64,000 nucleotides of DNA from the NCBI GenBank assembly GCA_029552825.1, contig JAKPDL010000187.1, positions 1 through 64,000 on the forward strand, given 5' to 3'. This DNA is from Bacteroidota bacterium (GTDB taxonomy: Bacteria; Bacteroidota; Bacteroidia; Bacteroidales; VadinHA17). The number at the start of each line of letters is the position of its first letter. Position 1 is the stretch's first letter. The notes below the pieces were generated by a model. That model ran no database searches. It had not been told where the DNA came from and worked only from the letters and a program-made list of their open reading frames with translations. Made by a program: the position numbers and the translations under genes. Of this stretch, positions 1-11,745 are shown in pieces.

Positions 1-147
1 TAAATGGCATTTTTCTCAAAATCAGTTAGTACAGGTATAGTTTCGATATGATGATATATTTTAGGAAAAATAGTATCTTTTATCAAAAAAATCGAATAAA
101 AATATAAAAAAGAACATCAGGCTTTTATGTATGAATAAATACGCATT

Positions 148-711
148 ATGAAACTTGACAACGAAATACCTGAACCTCTGCTGTTCAACCCACTAAAGCA
201 TCATCTGGGATATATAAAGGATTTCACAGAATATTATACAATGCTTGAAAGTTTCGACAGATCAGAATTTCTGAGAATTTTGGGACATATAGGCGGTTCT
301 GTCATGGACATCTATTCAGGGGCACTTACCTGTTCCGATATTTATCTGCAGGCACTCGAAATATTAAAAACTGGAGATCTTCTATCAAAGGAAAAATTTA
401 TTGCATGGACCGGCAGCAGGCCAAAAGATTTCAGAACAATTGAATTATCTGACGGTTCAAAATGGGTTATGAAGTATTATAATCATGAGCATCACTGGGC
501 ACATATTTTCCCTGCAAGGATGAGTCCTCACTCTTTCAGGGTAAAGGCAAACACTCTCAAATCTGCAATTCTTTATCAGGTATTTGTAGGGAAGGACTTT
601 GTCTCGGAGGAGGCACTTAATAGAGCCCGGGCTATCGGCCGTCTTTCACCGGTTAAGGATGTTTTCGATGCCGATGCAATTACTGAAATGATTGAACTTC
701 TGCGCAGTTAA
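148..711 (+). CDS. conserved hypothetical protein
   Basis: A 187-residue protein of unknown function. It has no signal peptide or membrane segment, so it is probably cytoplasmic. The sequence is mixed alpha/beta-looking, with an aromatic and His-rich stretch around residues 108-125 (KYYNHEHHWAHIFPAR). I recognise no catalytic motif. The ATG follows an AT-rich region with no Shine-Dalgarno sequence, as for most genes here. The next gene on this strand, leuS, starts 330 bases away beyond a tRNA on the opposite strand, so this gene is probably transcribed alone. Reading-frame length and composition match neighbouring genes, so I consider it real, but its function is unassigned. Confidence 0.7.
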   Translation: MKLDNEIPEPLLFNPLKHHLGYIKDFTEYYTMLESFDRSEFLRILGHIGGSVMDIYSGALTCSDIYLQALEILKTGDLLSKEKFIAWTGSRPKDFRTIELSDGSKWVMKYYNHEHHWAHIFPARMSPHSFRVKANTLKSAILYQVFVGKDFVSEEALNRARAIGRLSPVKDVFDADAITEMIELLRS

Positions 712-787
712 CATACGATAATATCACGTTCACATCGCTCCTGATTTATCATTCAATCCTGCATTCCCTACCCCTATTAAAGTTGAG

Positions 788-806
788 AAGCAGCCAATGG
801 CTGCTT
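788..806 (-). terminator. hairpin downstream of tRNA-Arg
   Basis: An 8-bp perfect inverted repeat (AAGCAGCC/GGCTGCTT) with a 3-nt loop lies 5 nt past the 3' end of the minus-strand tRNA. The T-run after it is weak, so this may be a poor intrinsic terminator or only a processing or stability hairpin. Confidence 0.5.
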
Positions 807-811
807 CCCTG

Positions 812-884
812 TGATCCCGGAGCGATTCGAACGCTCAACCAACAGACCCGGAATCTGTCATTCTATCCATTGAACTACGGGACC
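812..884 (-). tRNA. tRNA-Arg (anticodon CCG)
   Basis: The reverse strand folds into a complete 73-nt cloverleaf. The acceptor stem is GGTCCCG with CGGGATC, including one G-T pair. The D stem is GTTC/GAAT, the anticodon stem ACAGA/TCTGT with loop TTCCGGG (anticodon CCG), the variable loop has 5 nt, and the T arm is GAGCG-TTCGAAT-CGCTC. The discriminator base is A. The 3' CCA is not encoded. It reads CGG arginine codons. It stands alone between two plus-strand genes. Confidence 0.95.
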
Positions 885-1044
885 ATAATAAATCGTGGTT
901 TGTCTGTAAAAATCATAACCACAATGCAAAAATATAATCATTAGCTTATTTTTCCAAATTACTCCTATAATGAAATCTGCCAAAGTTTTTCTATTTTCGC
1001 ACTCCAAAATACACAGGTAAAGATTCATATTAACAACAGGTGAA

Positions 1045-3705
1045 ATGGAGTATAAATTCCGTGAAATAGAAAAGAAATGGCAGAAATACTGGGAAGATAA
1101 CAAAACATTCAAAACATTTGATGATTTTTCCAATCCAAAAAAGTTCTATGTACTCGATATGTTTCCTTATCCATCGGGGGCTGGATTACATGTAGGGCAT
1201 CCCGAGGGGTATACTGCCACCGATATAGTAGCCCGTTACAAAAGGATGAAAGGTTATAACGTTCTGCACCCAATGGGGTGGGACGCTTTTGGTCTTCCTG
1301 CAGAACAGTATGCCATCCAAACCGGGACTCATCCTGCTATAACAACAAAAAAGAACTGTGACACTTTCAGGAGGCAGATAAAAGAACTGGGATTAAGCTA
1401 CGACTGGGACAGGGAGATAAATACTACCGATCCTGAATATTATAAATGGACACAGTGGATATTCATCAAAATCTACAATACATGGTTCGATGAAAAAGCA
1501 GGAAAAGGCAGACCCATTTCGGAACTTCCTATACCGGAAGAAGTAAAAAATGCAGGGCCTGAAGCCATAAGAAAATACATCGACTCAAAACGCCTGGCTT
1601 ATTACGATGATGCACAGGTCTGGTGGTGTCCGGAATGCAAAATAGTGTGTGCCAACGAAGAGGTACTCTCCGACGGGTCGCATGAGAAATGCGGTAATTT
1701 GGTTGAAAAAAGAAAACTTAAACAATGGATGCTTCGCATTCCCCTTTATGCAGAAAGACTGCTTCAGGGTATTGAAAGCCTCGATTGGCCAGAAGGCATC
1801 AAGGAAATGCAGAGGAACTGGATTGGTCGATCAACAGGAGCTGAAGTAGATTTCCCTGTTGAAAACTCGGATGAAAAAATTACAGTCTTCACCACACGGC
1901 CCGATACTCTGTTTGGCGCCACCTATATGGTTCTCTCTCCAGAACATCCACTTGTTGAGAAACTTACAACCCCTTCCAGAAAAAGTGAAGTTGAAGAGTA
2001 CATAAAAGCTGCTTCCCTGAAATCAGATCTCGAAAGGACAGACCTTTCCAAAGAAAAAACAGGTGTCTTCTCCGGAAGCTATGCAATAAACCCTGTCAAC
2101 CTGCAGAAAATACCTGTATGGATTGCCGACTACGTCCTAATGGGTTACGGAACTGGTGCTATCATGGCAGTTCCGGCACATGACACACGCGACTTTGAAT
2201 TTGCACAAAAATTCAACCTTCCGATTGTATGTATAATGGATCCCGACACTTCCGATGCCGAACAAAGAAAAAGAGTACTGGAAGGACATGAATGCTGGAC
2301 AGAAGACGGTCGATATATAAATTCTGCTGATAAAACAACCGGTATTGATATTAACGGCCTGAACAAAGAGGCAGGAATAGCAAAAATGATTGCCTGGCTT
2401 GAAGAGAAGAAACTAGGCAGAGCTAAGGTAAATTACAAGCTTCGCGACTGGCTTTTCAGCCGTCAGCGTTACTGGGGAGAGCCATTCCCTGTAATACACT
2501 GGGAAGACGGCGAAATAACAGTCCTGGATGAAAAAGAGTTGCCACTCGAACTGCCTCCACTTGAAAAATACCAGCCCGGTGAATCGGGTGAATCTCCCCT
2601 TGCTAATGCAACCGATTGGATAACAGTAACCGATGCAAGAGGAAGAAAAGGAAGACGCGAAACTAACACCATGCCTCAGTGGGCTGGATCGTGCTGGTAT
2701 TACCTCAGGTTCATTGACCCGAAAAACAAAGAAGCAATATTCGACCCGGCAAAAGAAAAGTACTGGATGCCCGTTGACCTTTACATAGGAGGTGCCGAAC
2801 ATGCGGTTCTCCACCTTCTCTACAGCCGTTTCTGGCATAAAGTACTATATGACCTCGGCATCGTCTCAACCGATGAACCTTACCAGAAACTCTTCAACCA
2901 GGGTATGATACTGGCCTATGCCTACGAAACAGACAAAGGAGCCAAAATTGCCAGCGATATGGTTGTGGAAAAAGAAGGCAAATATTTCCACAAAGAGACC
3001 GGTGAAGAGCTCAGACAGATAGTTGCCAAAATGTCAAAAACCCTGAAAAATGTTGTTAACCCTGACGACGTGGTCAAAAAGTACGGAGCCGATTCGCTGA
3101 GACTCTATGAAATGTTCATGGGTCCTCTCGAAGCCACAAAACCATGGGACGATAAAGGTGTTAAAGGTGTATTCGGATTCCTTAACAAGACTTTCCGTTT
3201 TCTTTCAGAGAAAAACAACATTACCGAAGGCGAAGAAGATTCAGAAGTGATTAAAGCACTCCACCAGACTATAAAAAAAGTCGGAAACGATATTGAAAAT
3301 CTACGCTTTAACACTGCTATCTCAGCAATGATGATTTTCATAAATCTGGCAACAAAAAAAGGCAAAATTACCAGGAGAACAGCAGAAACATTTATTAAAA
3401 TATTATCACCCTTTGCTCCTCACCTTGCTGAAGAATTATGGAATCTTGCAGGACACAATAAAACCATTGCATACGAGCCCTGGCCTGAATACAACGAAGA
3501 ATACCTGAAAGAAGACACATTTGAATACCCGGTTTCATTCAATGGCAAGCTCAGGTTTAAACTGGAACTGCCTCTCTCGATGGACAAAGAAGAAATAGTT
3601 GACCGGGTTGTTTCTGATCCAAGATCTGCAAAGTGGCTTTCCGGTAAGAAGCCTGAAAATGTCATTGTTGTTCCTGGTAAAATAATAAATGTGGTTGTCA
3701 GGTAA
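1045..3705 (+). CDS. leuS: leucine--tRNA ligase
   Basis: Class I aminoacyl-tRNA synthetase that charges tRNA-Leu with leucine in the cytoplasm. The HIGH motif is HVGH at residues 49-52 after the leucine-specific YPSGAGL segment, and the KMSKS motif is KMSKT at 662-666. Between them lies the CP1 editing domain with the threonine-rich TTRPDTLFG and the [13 protein letters not shown] segment. A Cys pair (WWCPEC, about residue 195) belongs to a zinc-binding insertion. At 886 residues it is full length. The start is the ATG ahead of [16 protein letters not shown], the usual N-terminus of this family. The M23 peptidase gene follows after 15 nt, so the two may be cotranscribed. Confidence 0.98.
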   Translation: MEYKFREIEKKWQKYWEDNKTFKTFDDFSNPKKFYVLDMFPYPSGAGLHVGHPEGYTATDIVARYKRMKGYNVLHPMGWDAFGLPAEQYAIQTGTHPAITTKKNCDTFRRQIKELGLSYDWDREINTTDPEYYKWTQWIFIKIYNTWFDEKAGKGRPISELPIPEEVKNAGPEAIRKYIDSKRLAYYDDAQVWWCPECKIVCANEEVLSDGSHEKCGNLVEKRKLKQWMLRIPLYAERLLQGIESLDWPEGIKEMQRNWIGRSTGAEVDFPVENSDEKITVFTTRPDTLFGATYMVLSPEHPLVEKLTTPSRKSEVEEYIKAASLKSDLERTDLSKEKTGVFSGSYAINPVNLQKIPVWIADYVLMGYGTGAIMAVPAHDTRDFEFAQKFNLPIVCIMDPDTSDAEQRKRVLEGHECWTEDGRYINSADKTTGIDINGLNKEAGIAKMIAWLEEKKLGRAKVNYKLRDWLFSRQRYWGEPFPVIHWEDGEITVLDEKELPLELPPLEKYQPGESGESPLANATDWITVTDARGRKGRRETNTMPQWAGSCWYYLRFIDPKNKEAIFDPAKEKYWMPVDLYIGGAEHAVLHLLYSRFWHKVLYDLGIVSTDEPYQKLFNQGMILAYAYETDKGAKIASDMVVEKEGKYFHKETGEELRQIVAKMSKTLKNVVNPDDVVKKYGADSLRLYEMFMGPLEATKPWDDKGVKGVFGFLNKTFRFLSEKNNITEGEEDSEVIKALHQTIKKVGNDIENLRFNTAISAMMIFINLATKKGKITRRTAETFIKILSPFAPHLAEELWNLAGHNKTIAYEPWPEYNEEYLKEDTFEYPVSFNGKLRFKLELPLSMDKEEIVDRVVSDPRSAKWLSGKKPENVIVVPGKIINVVVR

Positions 3706-3720
3706 ACTCACCGGCCTTTG

Positions 3721-5001
3721 ATGAGTCAGAAAATACTAAAATTATTCAGGATTAAAAAGGTAACAGCAGGTGTACTATTTCTTCTGCTGCTGGTCTTAAT
3801 ATCTGATGGTTCCTGCAGGCAGGAAACGGAACCTGCGCTACAACTACGACCTGAAATCGCTGCTACAGATTCAACGCCTTATCAGAACAATGAACCGGTT
3901 TATATCTACGGAATTCCAGCCAATTCATTCAATATAATAAATGGTATAATTAAGCCAAACCAGCGGCTTTCCGACATTCTGCTCCCCCTTGGTATTTCAG
4001 GTTATGAGCTTGATCAGCTGACCAGAAATTCGAAGGAAGTATTTGACGTAAGGAAAATACGTGCACGGCATAATTATATAATACTTACCGATAACGACAG
4101 CGCCGCTAAAGTGAGGTATTTTATATACGAACACGATCCTGATCTTTCATATATATTCAGTTTTAACGACTCACTAAAAATAACTGAATGGAAAACTGAA
4201 TCATTATCTGTAATTCGGTTCAGTTCTTTCACCATTGAAACTTCACTTTGGGAAGCGATGAAAAGAGCCGGGGTAAATCCTGAACTTGCTGTGGCACTCT
4301 CCGACATTTTCGCATGGACAGTTGATTTTTTTGGACTGCAGCGGGGTGATAAATTCAAGGTAATCTATGAAGAAAAACAGATCCGTGATGATGTTACCCT
4401 TCCCGGAAGAATATATGCTGCAATGTTTATCTCAGGTAACCGGGAATATATGGCGATTCCATTTGTACAGGACAGTATCGAAAGTTATTATGATTATAAC
4501 GGTGAAAGTCTTAAGAAGGCTTTTCTGCGAGCTCCGCTTAAATTCAGCAGGATAACTTCGCGATATTCGTCAGCCAGGCTTCATCCCATTTTAAGGATAG
4601 TGCGGCCGCACCATGGAATAGATTATGCTGCCCCAGTAGGAACACCTGTTTATTCTGTGGGAGATGGAAGCGTAACTGAGACAGGACTTGACAATGAATC
4701 GGGTAAATATGTCAGAATAAAACATAATAGTGTCTATTCAACAGCTTACCTGCATCTTAGCTCGTTCGGCAAAGGCATTACACCTGGAGCTTTTGTAAAA
4801 CAGGGAGATATAATAGGTTATGTAGGAACGAGCGGATTATCAACGGGGCCACATCTCGATTTCAGGTTTTACAAAAACGGCTATCCTGTCGACCCGCTTA
4901 AAGTTGAAGCACCACCGGTTGAACCAGTAAGAGAAGAAAATATTGAAAAATTCATCAAAATAAGACACGTAATAGCCCTTCTGTTGAGTCAGATTGAATA
5001 A
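3721..5001 (+). CDS. M23 family metallopeptidase (murein endopeptidase-like)
   Basis: A 426-residue exported cell-wall peptidase candidate. An N-terminal hydrophobic segment (about residues 15-32) ends in DGSC, a poor lipobox, so it is either a lipoprotein or membrane-anchored. The middle (about 60-280) resembles the OapA/LysM-like N-terminal region seen in Bacteroidota M23 proteins. The peptidase domain carries HHGIDYAAPVGTPVYSV (zinc ligands H and D), YLHLSSF and GPHLDFRF. The last motif has Asp where HxH normally has the second His, which is an oddity for zinc binding. I chose the ATG at 3721 over the TTG just before it. It lies 15 nt after leuS and converges on purN. Confidence 0.88.
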   Translation: MSQKILKLFRIKKVTAGVLFLLLLVLISDGSCRQETEPALQLRPEIAATDSTPYQNNEPVYIYGIPANSFNIINGIIKPNQRLSDILLPLGISGYELDQLTRNSKEVFDVRKIRARHNYIILTDNDSAAKVRYFIYEHDPDLSYIFSFNDSLKITEWKTESLSVIRFSSFTIETSLWEAMKRAGVNPELAVALSDIFAWTVDFFGLQRGDKFKVIYEEKQIRDDVTLPGRIYAAMFISGNREYMAIPFVQDSIESYYDYNGESLKKAFLRAPLKFSRITSRYSSARLHPILRIVRPHHGIDYAAPVGTPVYSVGDGSVTETGLDNESGKYVRIKHNSVYSTAYLHLSSFGKGITPGAFVKQGDIIGYVGTSGLSTGPHLDFRFYKNGYPVDPLKVEAPPVEPVREENIEKFIKIRHVIALLLSQIE

Positions 5002-5034
5002 ATCGCAATAATTTATCCTATTTTATTTATTGAT

Positions 5035-5607
5035 TTATTTAGCCTCAAGTATAAGCTTCTCAATAATTTGTGGGTAATATTTGTATTCAAGCTCATGAAT
5101 CTTGGCTGCAAGCGATTCAGGTGTCTCGCCAGGTTCAACCCTACACCGGACCTGAAATATAATATCACCATTATCATACTTTTCATCCACATAGTGGATT
5201 GTTATACCTGATTCACTATCACCTGATTCAATCACAGCCCTGTGAACCCGGTCACCATACATGCCCTTTCCCCCGTACAAAGGCAGTAGTGCAGGATGAA
5301 TATTTACAATTCTCCGTTTGTAATGCCTGAGAATATTTTCTGGCACCAACCATAAAAATCCTGCAAGTACAATAAAATCAATATTGTATGAAATAAGTGT
5401 ATCAAGAACATTATTACTATTATAAAAATCTTCACGGTTAAAGACTTTTACCGGTACATTAAGCTTTTCAGCTCGTTTAATTACATATGCATCAGGTTTA
5501 TTTGACAGAACCAGAGCAACTTTTGCATTTTTTTTGTCATTAAAGTACCTTATAATATTCTCTGCATTTGAACCCGAACCTGAAGCGAATATTGCTATAT
5601 GTTTCAT
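5035..5607 (-). CDS. purN: phosphoribosylglycinamide formyltransferase
   Basis: GART, the third step of de novo purine synthesis: it transfers a formyl group from 10-formyltetrahydrofolate to GAR. The 190 residues match the family's usual length. The N-terminal strand IAIFASGSGSNAENI begins the nucleotide fold, and the catalytic region contains VNIHPALLPLYGGKGMYG with the Asn-His pair. The later segment SGITIHYVDEKYDNGDII contains the conserved Asp of the active site. It is a single gene, convergent with the upstream peptidase and divergent from acpP. The 185-nt gap to acpP is AT-rich. Confidence 0.96.
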   Translation of the reverse strand: MKHIAIFASGSGSNAENIIRYFNDKKNAKVALVLSNKPDAYVIKRAEKLNVPVKVFNREDFYNSNNVLDTLISYNIDFIVLAGFLWLVPENILRHYKRRIVNIHPALLPLYGGKGMYGDRVHRAVIESGDSESGITIHYVDEKYDNGDIIFQVRCRVEPGETPESLAAKIHELEYKYYPQIIEKLILEAK

Positions 5608-5792
5608 TTACTGATTATTATAAAAATTGTGAAATTTGACAATAAAATAAACCTCAGTTATTTATGTATTTGAATATCAATTTTATAACATATTTTTTGT
5701 AAAATTTTTCGCTTTTCATATTGAAAATTATTTTACAAATATATTTCTTTGCACTATCTTTAAAAATCAGGTATTAATTAAAATTTAAGACT

Positions 5793-6044
5793 ATGTCAGA
5801 ATTTCCGAAATCAGACATTGCAAAGAGAGTAAAAGAGATCATCGTTGAGAAACTTGGAGTCGATGAATCAGAAGTAACTCCTGAAGCAAGCTTCACAAAT
5901 GATCTTGGGGCCGATTCGCTGGATACAGTTGAACTTATTATGGAATTTGAGAAAGAGTTTAACATTGGGATTCCTGACGATCAGGCTGAAACTATCAACA
6001 CTGTAGGTGAAGCTATAAAGTACATTGAAGAGAACGCAAAGTAG
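5793..6044 (+). CDS. acpP: acyl carrier protein
   Basis: An 83-residue acidic, helical carrier of growing acyl chains in type II fatty acid synthesis. The phosphopantetheine attachment serine is S42 in the [10 protein letters not shown] motif, followed by the recognition helix MEFEKEFNI. It opens the acpP-fabF-rnc run. The AT-rich 5' region has a TATCTTTA box at 5755-5762 that resembles the Bacteroidota -7 element (TAnnTTTG) with one mismatch, and I see no convincing -33 partner. No Shine-Dalgarno sequence is visible. Confidence 0.97.
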   Translation: MSEFPKSDIAKRVKEIIVEKLGVDESEVTPEASFTNDLGADSLDTVELIMEFEKEFNIGIPDDQAETINTVGEAIKYIEENAK

Positions 6045-6069
6045 GTTAAAGTTCTCCAATCATTTGTTT

Positions 6070-7317
6070 ATGAAAAGAGTCGTAGTTACAGGTCTGGGAG
6101 CACTGACTCCAATAGGCAAGACTTTACATGAATACTGGGAAGGCTTGAAAAATGGAGTCAGTGGTTCTGACTGGATTACCAGGTTCAATACCGAAAAGTT
6201 TAAAACACGGTTTGCCTGTGAAATTAAGAACTACGATTCCAGTCAATATTTTGAAAGAAAAGAAGCAAACAAGCTTGACATTTATTCTCAGTATGCCCTT
6301 ATTGCAGCAGAAGAAGCTATTAAGGATTCAGGGCTTGACCTTGAAAGAATAAACAAAGACAGAGTAGGGGTCATTTGGACATCGGGCATTGGAGGACTGG
6401 AGACATTCTATGAGTCAATCAAAAGCCATGTTCTTGGTGACGGTACTCCCAGGTTCAGTCCGTATTTTATTCCCAAGATGATAAGCAACATTGCTGCAGG
6501 CAACATTTCAATAAAATACGGATTTCGAGGACCAAGTTTTTCAACCGTTTCAGCATGTGCATCCTCAACAAATGCAATTATCGATGCTGTTAATTATATT
6601 AGGTTGGGGAAAGCAGATGTAATTGTAACCGGTGGCTCTGAGGCGGCAATAAATGAGGCAGGTGTTGGAGGATTCAACTCAATGCAGGCTCTCTCAACAA
6701 ACAATGAGGAATACAAAACTGCATCAAGGCCTTTTGATAAAACAAGAGATGGTTTTGTTATGGGTGAAGGTGCTGGTGCACTTATTGTGGAAGACTATGA
6801 ATTTGCCAAAGCAAGAGGGGCAAGAATATATGCTGAAATTGCAGGCACAGGTTTATCAGCCGATGCATATCACCTCACCGCTCCGCATCCTGAAGGTCTG
6901 GGTGCAATACTGGTTATGAAAAACGCACTTGAAGATGCAGGTCTCAGACCTGAAGACATTGATTACATAAACGCTCACGGAACGGCAACCCCTCTTGGCG
7001 ACATAGCAGAAACAAAAGCCATACTATCTGTTTTTAAAGAACATGCCTACAGGATGAACATCAGCTCAACAAAATCCATGACAGGGCATCTACTGGGAGC
7101 AGCCGGCGCTATTGAAGCCATAGCCTCAATTCTTGCTGTTGTTCACGACATAGTGCCTCCAACTATTAACTTCAAAACACCTGACCCTGAAATAGATCCA
7201 AATCTTAACATTACACCGAATAAAGCTCAGCAGAAAAGAATTTATGCTGCATTGAGCAACACTTTCGGCTTCGGAGGCCAGAATGCTTCCATAATTGTTA
7301 AAAAAGCAGAGGAATAG
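6070..7317 (+). CDS. fabF: beta-ketoacyl-ACP synthase II
   Basis: Condensing enzyme of fatty acid elongation (KAS II): it joins malonyl-ACP to an acyl-enzyme. With the ATG at 6070 the protein has 415 residues, and the catalytic Cys-His-His triad falls at C163 (VSACASS), H303 (NAHGTATPLGD) and H340 (KSMTGHLLGAAGA). The C-terminal NTFGFGGQNAS loop is also typical. An in-frame upstream extension back to 6025 overlaps acpP and is not the likely start. The gene follows acpP after 25 nt and overlaps rnc by one base, giving the common acpP-fabF-rnc order. Confidence 0.98.
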   Translation: MKRVVVTGLGALTPIGKTLHEYWEGLKNGVSGSDWITRFNTEKFKTRFACEIKNYDSSQYFERKEANKLDIYSQYALIAAEEAIKDSGLDLERINKDRVGVIWTSGIGGLETFYESIKSHVLGDGTPRFSPYFIPKMISNIAAGNISIKYGFRGPSFSTVSACASSTNAIIDAVNYIRLGKADVIVTGGSEAAINEAGVGGFNSMQALSTNNEEYKTASRPFDKTRDGFVMGEGAGALIVEDYEFAKARGARIYAEIAGTGLSADAYHLTAPHPEGLGAILVMKNALEDAGLRPEDIDYINAHGTATPLGDIAETKAILSVFKEHAYRMNISSTKSMTGHLLGAAGAIEAIASILAVVHDIVPPTINFKTPDPEIDPNLNITPNKAQQKRIYAALSNTFGFGGQNASIIVKKAEE

Positions 7318-8060
7318 TGCCTCTCTTTAAAAAAAGAAAAAACGGAACCTTAATTCTTGACCGAAAGGAATTCGCATCGCACATCAGAAAACTTCTTGGT
7401 GTACGCTCGGGTAATTTACCCCTCTATGAAATGGCTCTGATCCACCGGTCAGCTACAGTTACGCTTCCCGACGGAAGAAGAGTCAACAATGAACGTCTTG
7501 AATTTCTGGGCGATTCGATCCTGAACAGTATTTTATCCGACTGGATCTTCGAAAACTTTCCCGACGCTACCGAAGGTAATATGACAAAAATCAGATCCAA
7601 AATCGTTAACAGGGAATTTATAAACGAAATAGCCATAAAACTGGGAATCAACAAAATACTGGTCTCTAATATTTCACCATCCAACACCACCAGAAATCTT
7701 TATGGCAATGCCTTCGAAGCACTTATCGGTGCCGCTTTTCTCGATAAAGGTTACCAGGGTACTAAAAAATTCTTAATTAATAGAGTATTAAAGAAATATC
7801 TCGAAATAGAAAAAATATTAAACACCGACAGCGATTACAAGAGCCTCATACTGGAATGGGCACAGAAAACAAAACAAAATCTTCAATTTATTACTACGGA
7901 GAATTATGATAATTTTGCAAAAAAAACACTTTTTACTTCGGAACTGTTGATAAACGACGTTGAAGTCGGCAGAGGAACAGGAACATCCAAAAAAGAAGCC
8001 GAGCAGGAAGCCGCCTGCATGGCATGGATAAAACTCAATAAAATCACTGAAAAACATTAA
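7317..8060 (+). CDS. rnc: ribonuclease III
   Basis: Double-strand-specific endoribonuclease for rRNA and mRNA processing. The signature NERLEFLGDSIL carries the catalytic acidic residues, and a second acidic cluster is in NAFEALIGAAFLDKGY. The C-terminal double-stranded RNA-binding domain (about residues 175-245) ends in the typical GTGTSKKEAEQEAA. The start is a GTG whose G is the last base of the fabF stop codon (TAGTG), so translation is probably coupled. The family signature and the 247-residue length leave little doubt. Confidence 0.96.
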   Translation: MPLFKKRKNGTLILDRKEFASHIRKLLGVRSGNLPLYEMALIHRSATVTLPDGRRVNNERLEFLGDSILNSILSDWIFENFPDATEGNMTKIRSKIVNREFINEIAIKLGINKILVSNISPSNTTRNLYGNAFEALIGAAFLDKGYQGTKKFLINRVLKKYLEIEKILNTDSDYKSLILEWAQKTKQNLQFITTENYDNFAKKTLFTSELLINDVEVGRGTGTSKKEAEQEAACMAWIKLNKITEKH

Positions 8061-8103
8061 ATTAATTTTTTTATTATATTTAGTGTCACTTTATTTGAGT
8101 TAA

Positions 8104-8538
8104 ATGGACGACAGAAAGAAACCTGTCCGGCTGAAACTTGATATTCAAGATACTGACGAAAACCTTGTGCTGATAGGCATTGTTTCATCTGAGCCTGATT
8201 ATAAACTATCACTTGCACTAAACAAAAAACTGAATATATCACTTAAACTAAGCAATCCAATCGAATTAACTGACCGCAAAGGAAATATATCTTCATTCAG
8301 CAGATTCGCTGATACTTCAGAAATGCCAGAAATCTCCTATACACTGGTATCAAACAGATCAGGAAATGATGTCCTGTTCAAAAAAATGAAAAAGTTAGAC
8401 TATATCTTCTCAATTAGCCATTCATACCCGATCCTTCATGCTGGTAATATAATCCGCAACATCAGGGAAATAGAAGGAGTTACAGCTGCCTTTGAATTAG
8501 ACAGCAAAGAATTTGATTACAGGTTATTACAAAATTAA
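8104..8538 (+). CDS. IPExxxVDY family protein
   Basis: A small cytoplasmic protein of unknown function (144 residues). The N-terminal half (VLIGIVSSEPDYKLSLALNK...LNISLK) and the motif KKLDYIFSI near residue 96 fit the Bacteroidota family named for IPExxxVDY. The IPE part is degenerate here (LFKKMKKLDY). From memory, this family commonly lies between rnc and pyruvate kinase. Here it follows rnc as expected, but the next gene is a small membrane protein rather than pyk. No catalytic residues are known to me. Confidence 0.7.
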   Translation: MDDRKKPVRLKLDIQDTDENLVLIGIVSSEPDYKLSLALNKKLNISLKLSNPIELTDRKGNISSFSRFADTSEMPEISYTLVSNRSGNDVLFKKMKKLDYIFSISHSYPILHAGNIIRNIREIEGVTAAFELDSKEFDYRLLQN

Positions 8539-8549
8539 AAAATCTGATA

Positions 8550-9038
8550 ATGGAAAAAGTTTTTTACGACCTCACTGAACATGAATTCACCAAAGGCAGA
8601 AAAATATTGCTTTGGATATTTTGTTCTTCCTTTTTTCTTATAGGAGTTGCTATTATCTTCATGAATATTATTGAACATAAATTGGCAATTCACATCTCAT
8701 ACTCCATTGCTCCTTTCGGGATAAGTATTTTCACAGGAATAATTGCATACCTGTCGACAGCAAAACGCAAGAATCACTTTTTTCTTATTGATGACGAGAA
8801 AATTGAATACCGCTATGGAATAATATTTCCAGAACTGAAAACACATAAATGGAATGAAATTAAGGAAATACATATTCCACACCGGGGCAAAAAAATATTA
8901 CTTGTTTGCAATGAAAACAAAAAAAATATAATTAACCTTACCTGGCTGGAAAGGAAAAAATCATTTATGATTAAAAGACATATATATGCCTTTGCCAGAA
9001 ACAAAAACATAAAAATTGTAACAGTTTCTGCACTTTAG
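8550..9038 (+). CDS. small membrane protein with PH-like domain
   Basis: A 162-residue protein with two membrane helices close to the N-terminus (about residues 20-40 and 48-67), followed by a beta-rich cytoplasmic part with the pattern FFLIDDEKIEYRYGII...WNEIKEIHI. That pattern resembles bacterial PH-like domains. I infer the fold and have not confirmed it. The gene lies 11 nt after the IPExxxVDY gene and is closed by a strong terminator at 9070-9098. Function unknown. Confidence 0.65.
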   Translation: MEKVFYDLTEHEFTKGRKILLWIFCSSFFLIGVAIIFMNIIEHKLAIHISYSIAPFGISIFTGIIAYLSTAKRKNHFFLIDDEKIEYRYGIIFPELKTHKWNEIKEIHIPHRGKKILLVCNENKKNIINLTWLERKKSFMIKRHIYAFARNKNIKIVTVSAL

Positions 9039-9057
9039 AAATTTATTTTCGCTGAAA

Positions 9058-9168
9058 TGTAAAAAAGAAGAGCCGCCAGAATAGCGGCTCACTTTTTTGA
9101 TAACCCTAAAACTAACCTAACCTATGAAAAAAACATCTGTTTAACAGCTCTCAAAAACTGTGCCAAAT
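9058..9168 (-). ncRNA. candidate small RNA (~110 nt)
   Basis: A compact noncoding transcription unit on the minus strand. A good TTTG-N20-TAnnTTTG promoter (9175-9206) predicts a start near 9168, and a GC-rich hairpin followed by a T-run ends it near 9058-9064. Inside, TTTTTGA near the 5' end can pair with TCAAAAA just before the terminator, enclosing a mostly unpaired GU-rich segment with the direct repeat AGGTTAGGTTAG and a small CTG/CAG hairpin. No credible ORF lies on this strand. It could be a regulatory or 6S-like RNA. The name and function are unknown, and the transcript itself is inferred. Confidence 0.5.
9070..9098. terminator. bidirectional intrinsic terminator
   Basis: A 7-bp GC-rich stem GAGCCGC/GCGGCTC with a 7-nt loop. 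On the plus strand it is followed by ACTTTTTT and ends the rnc-side operon. On the minus strand it is followed by TTCTTTTTT and would end the candidate small RNA. Confidence 0.85.
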
Positions 9169-9174
9169 GCATTG

Positions 9175-9206
9175 CAAAGATAAAAATAAAAATTTTTTCA
9201 AACAAA
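9175..9206 (-). promoter_or_regulatory. Bacteroidota-type promoter for candidate sRNA
   Basis: Reading the minus strand: TTTG (9206-9203), a 20-nt spacer, then TATCTTTG (9182-9175). This is a full match to the TTTG / TAnnTTTG pattern of the Bacteroidota primary sigma factor. No gene on this strand starts nearby, which is why a noncoding RNA is proposed. Confidence 0.6.
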
Positions 9207-9328
9207 TGTTTTTATCGAACATCTTGATTTTTAACTTTTTTTTAATATTTATTTAACATGATAGATTTTTAATCCATCCCAGCCATATTCCACGGGGAAA
9301 AATCAAATTCAGTGTTAAAGAAAGTTAA

Positions 9329-11600
<2,272 letters not shown>

Positions 11601-11603
11601 AAT

Positions 11604-11638
11604 TTACCCTGGCTCTTTAATATATAAGGCCAGGGTAA
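11604..11638. terminator. hairpin after response regulator gene
   Basis: A 10-bp inverted repeat (TTACCCTGGC/GCCAGGGTAA) around a 15-nt AT-rich loop, 4 nt past the stop codon. There is no T-run, so it is an uncertain terminator or an mRNA-stabilising 3' hairpin between convergent genes. Confidence 0.5.
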
Positions 11639-11745
11639 TATTAACAGGTCAGGTCAGTAAGGGCTAGATATGATATTCTATTATTCCCCCGTTAAAGACA
11701 AGGCCAATTTAATTAATAATTTTAATTTTCAAAATAATTTTTAAC

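Noticed and set aside
1-147. Possible partial gene at the left edge
   Set aside because: AT-rich, no frame long enough on either strand to support a call.
858-1133. Minus-strand frame overlapping tRNA-Arg and the leuS start
   Set aside because: It runs through the tRNA and the leuS N-terminus; no homology-like features.
6025-6069. Upstream extension of fabF
   Set aside because: It overlaps acpP; the 415-residue start at 6070 puts the catalytic residues at the classic positions 163/303/340.
9124-9144. Plus-strand hexapeptide frame MKKTSV after the terminator
   Set aside because: It has no promoter on the plus strand between the terminator and the ATG, and overlaps the better-supported minus-strand RNA.
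9150-9167. Sigma-54-like element TTTGGCACAGTTTTTGAG on the minus strand
   Set aside because: The GG element is good but GC at -12 is GA, and a full primary-sigma promoter lies just upstream. Kept only as an alternative in the small RNA finding.
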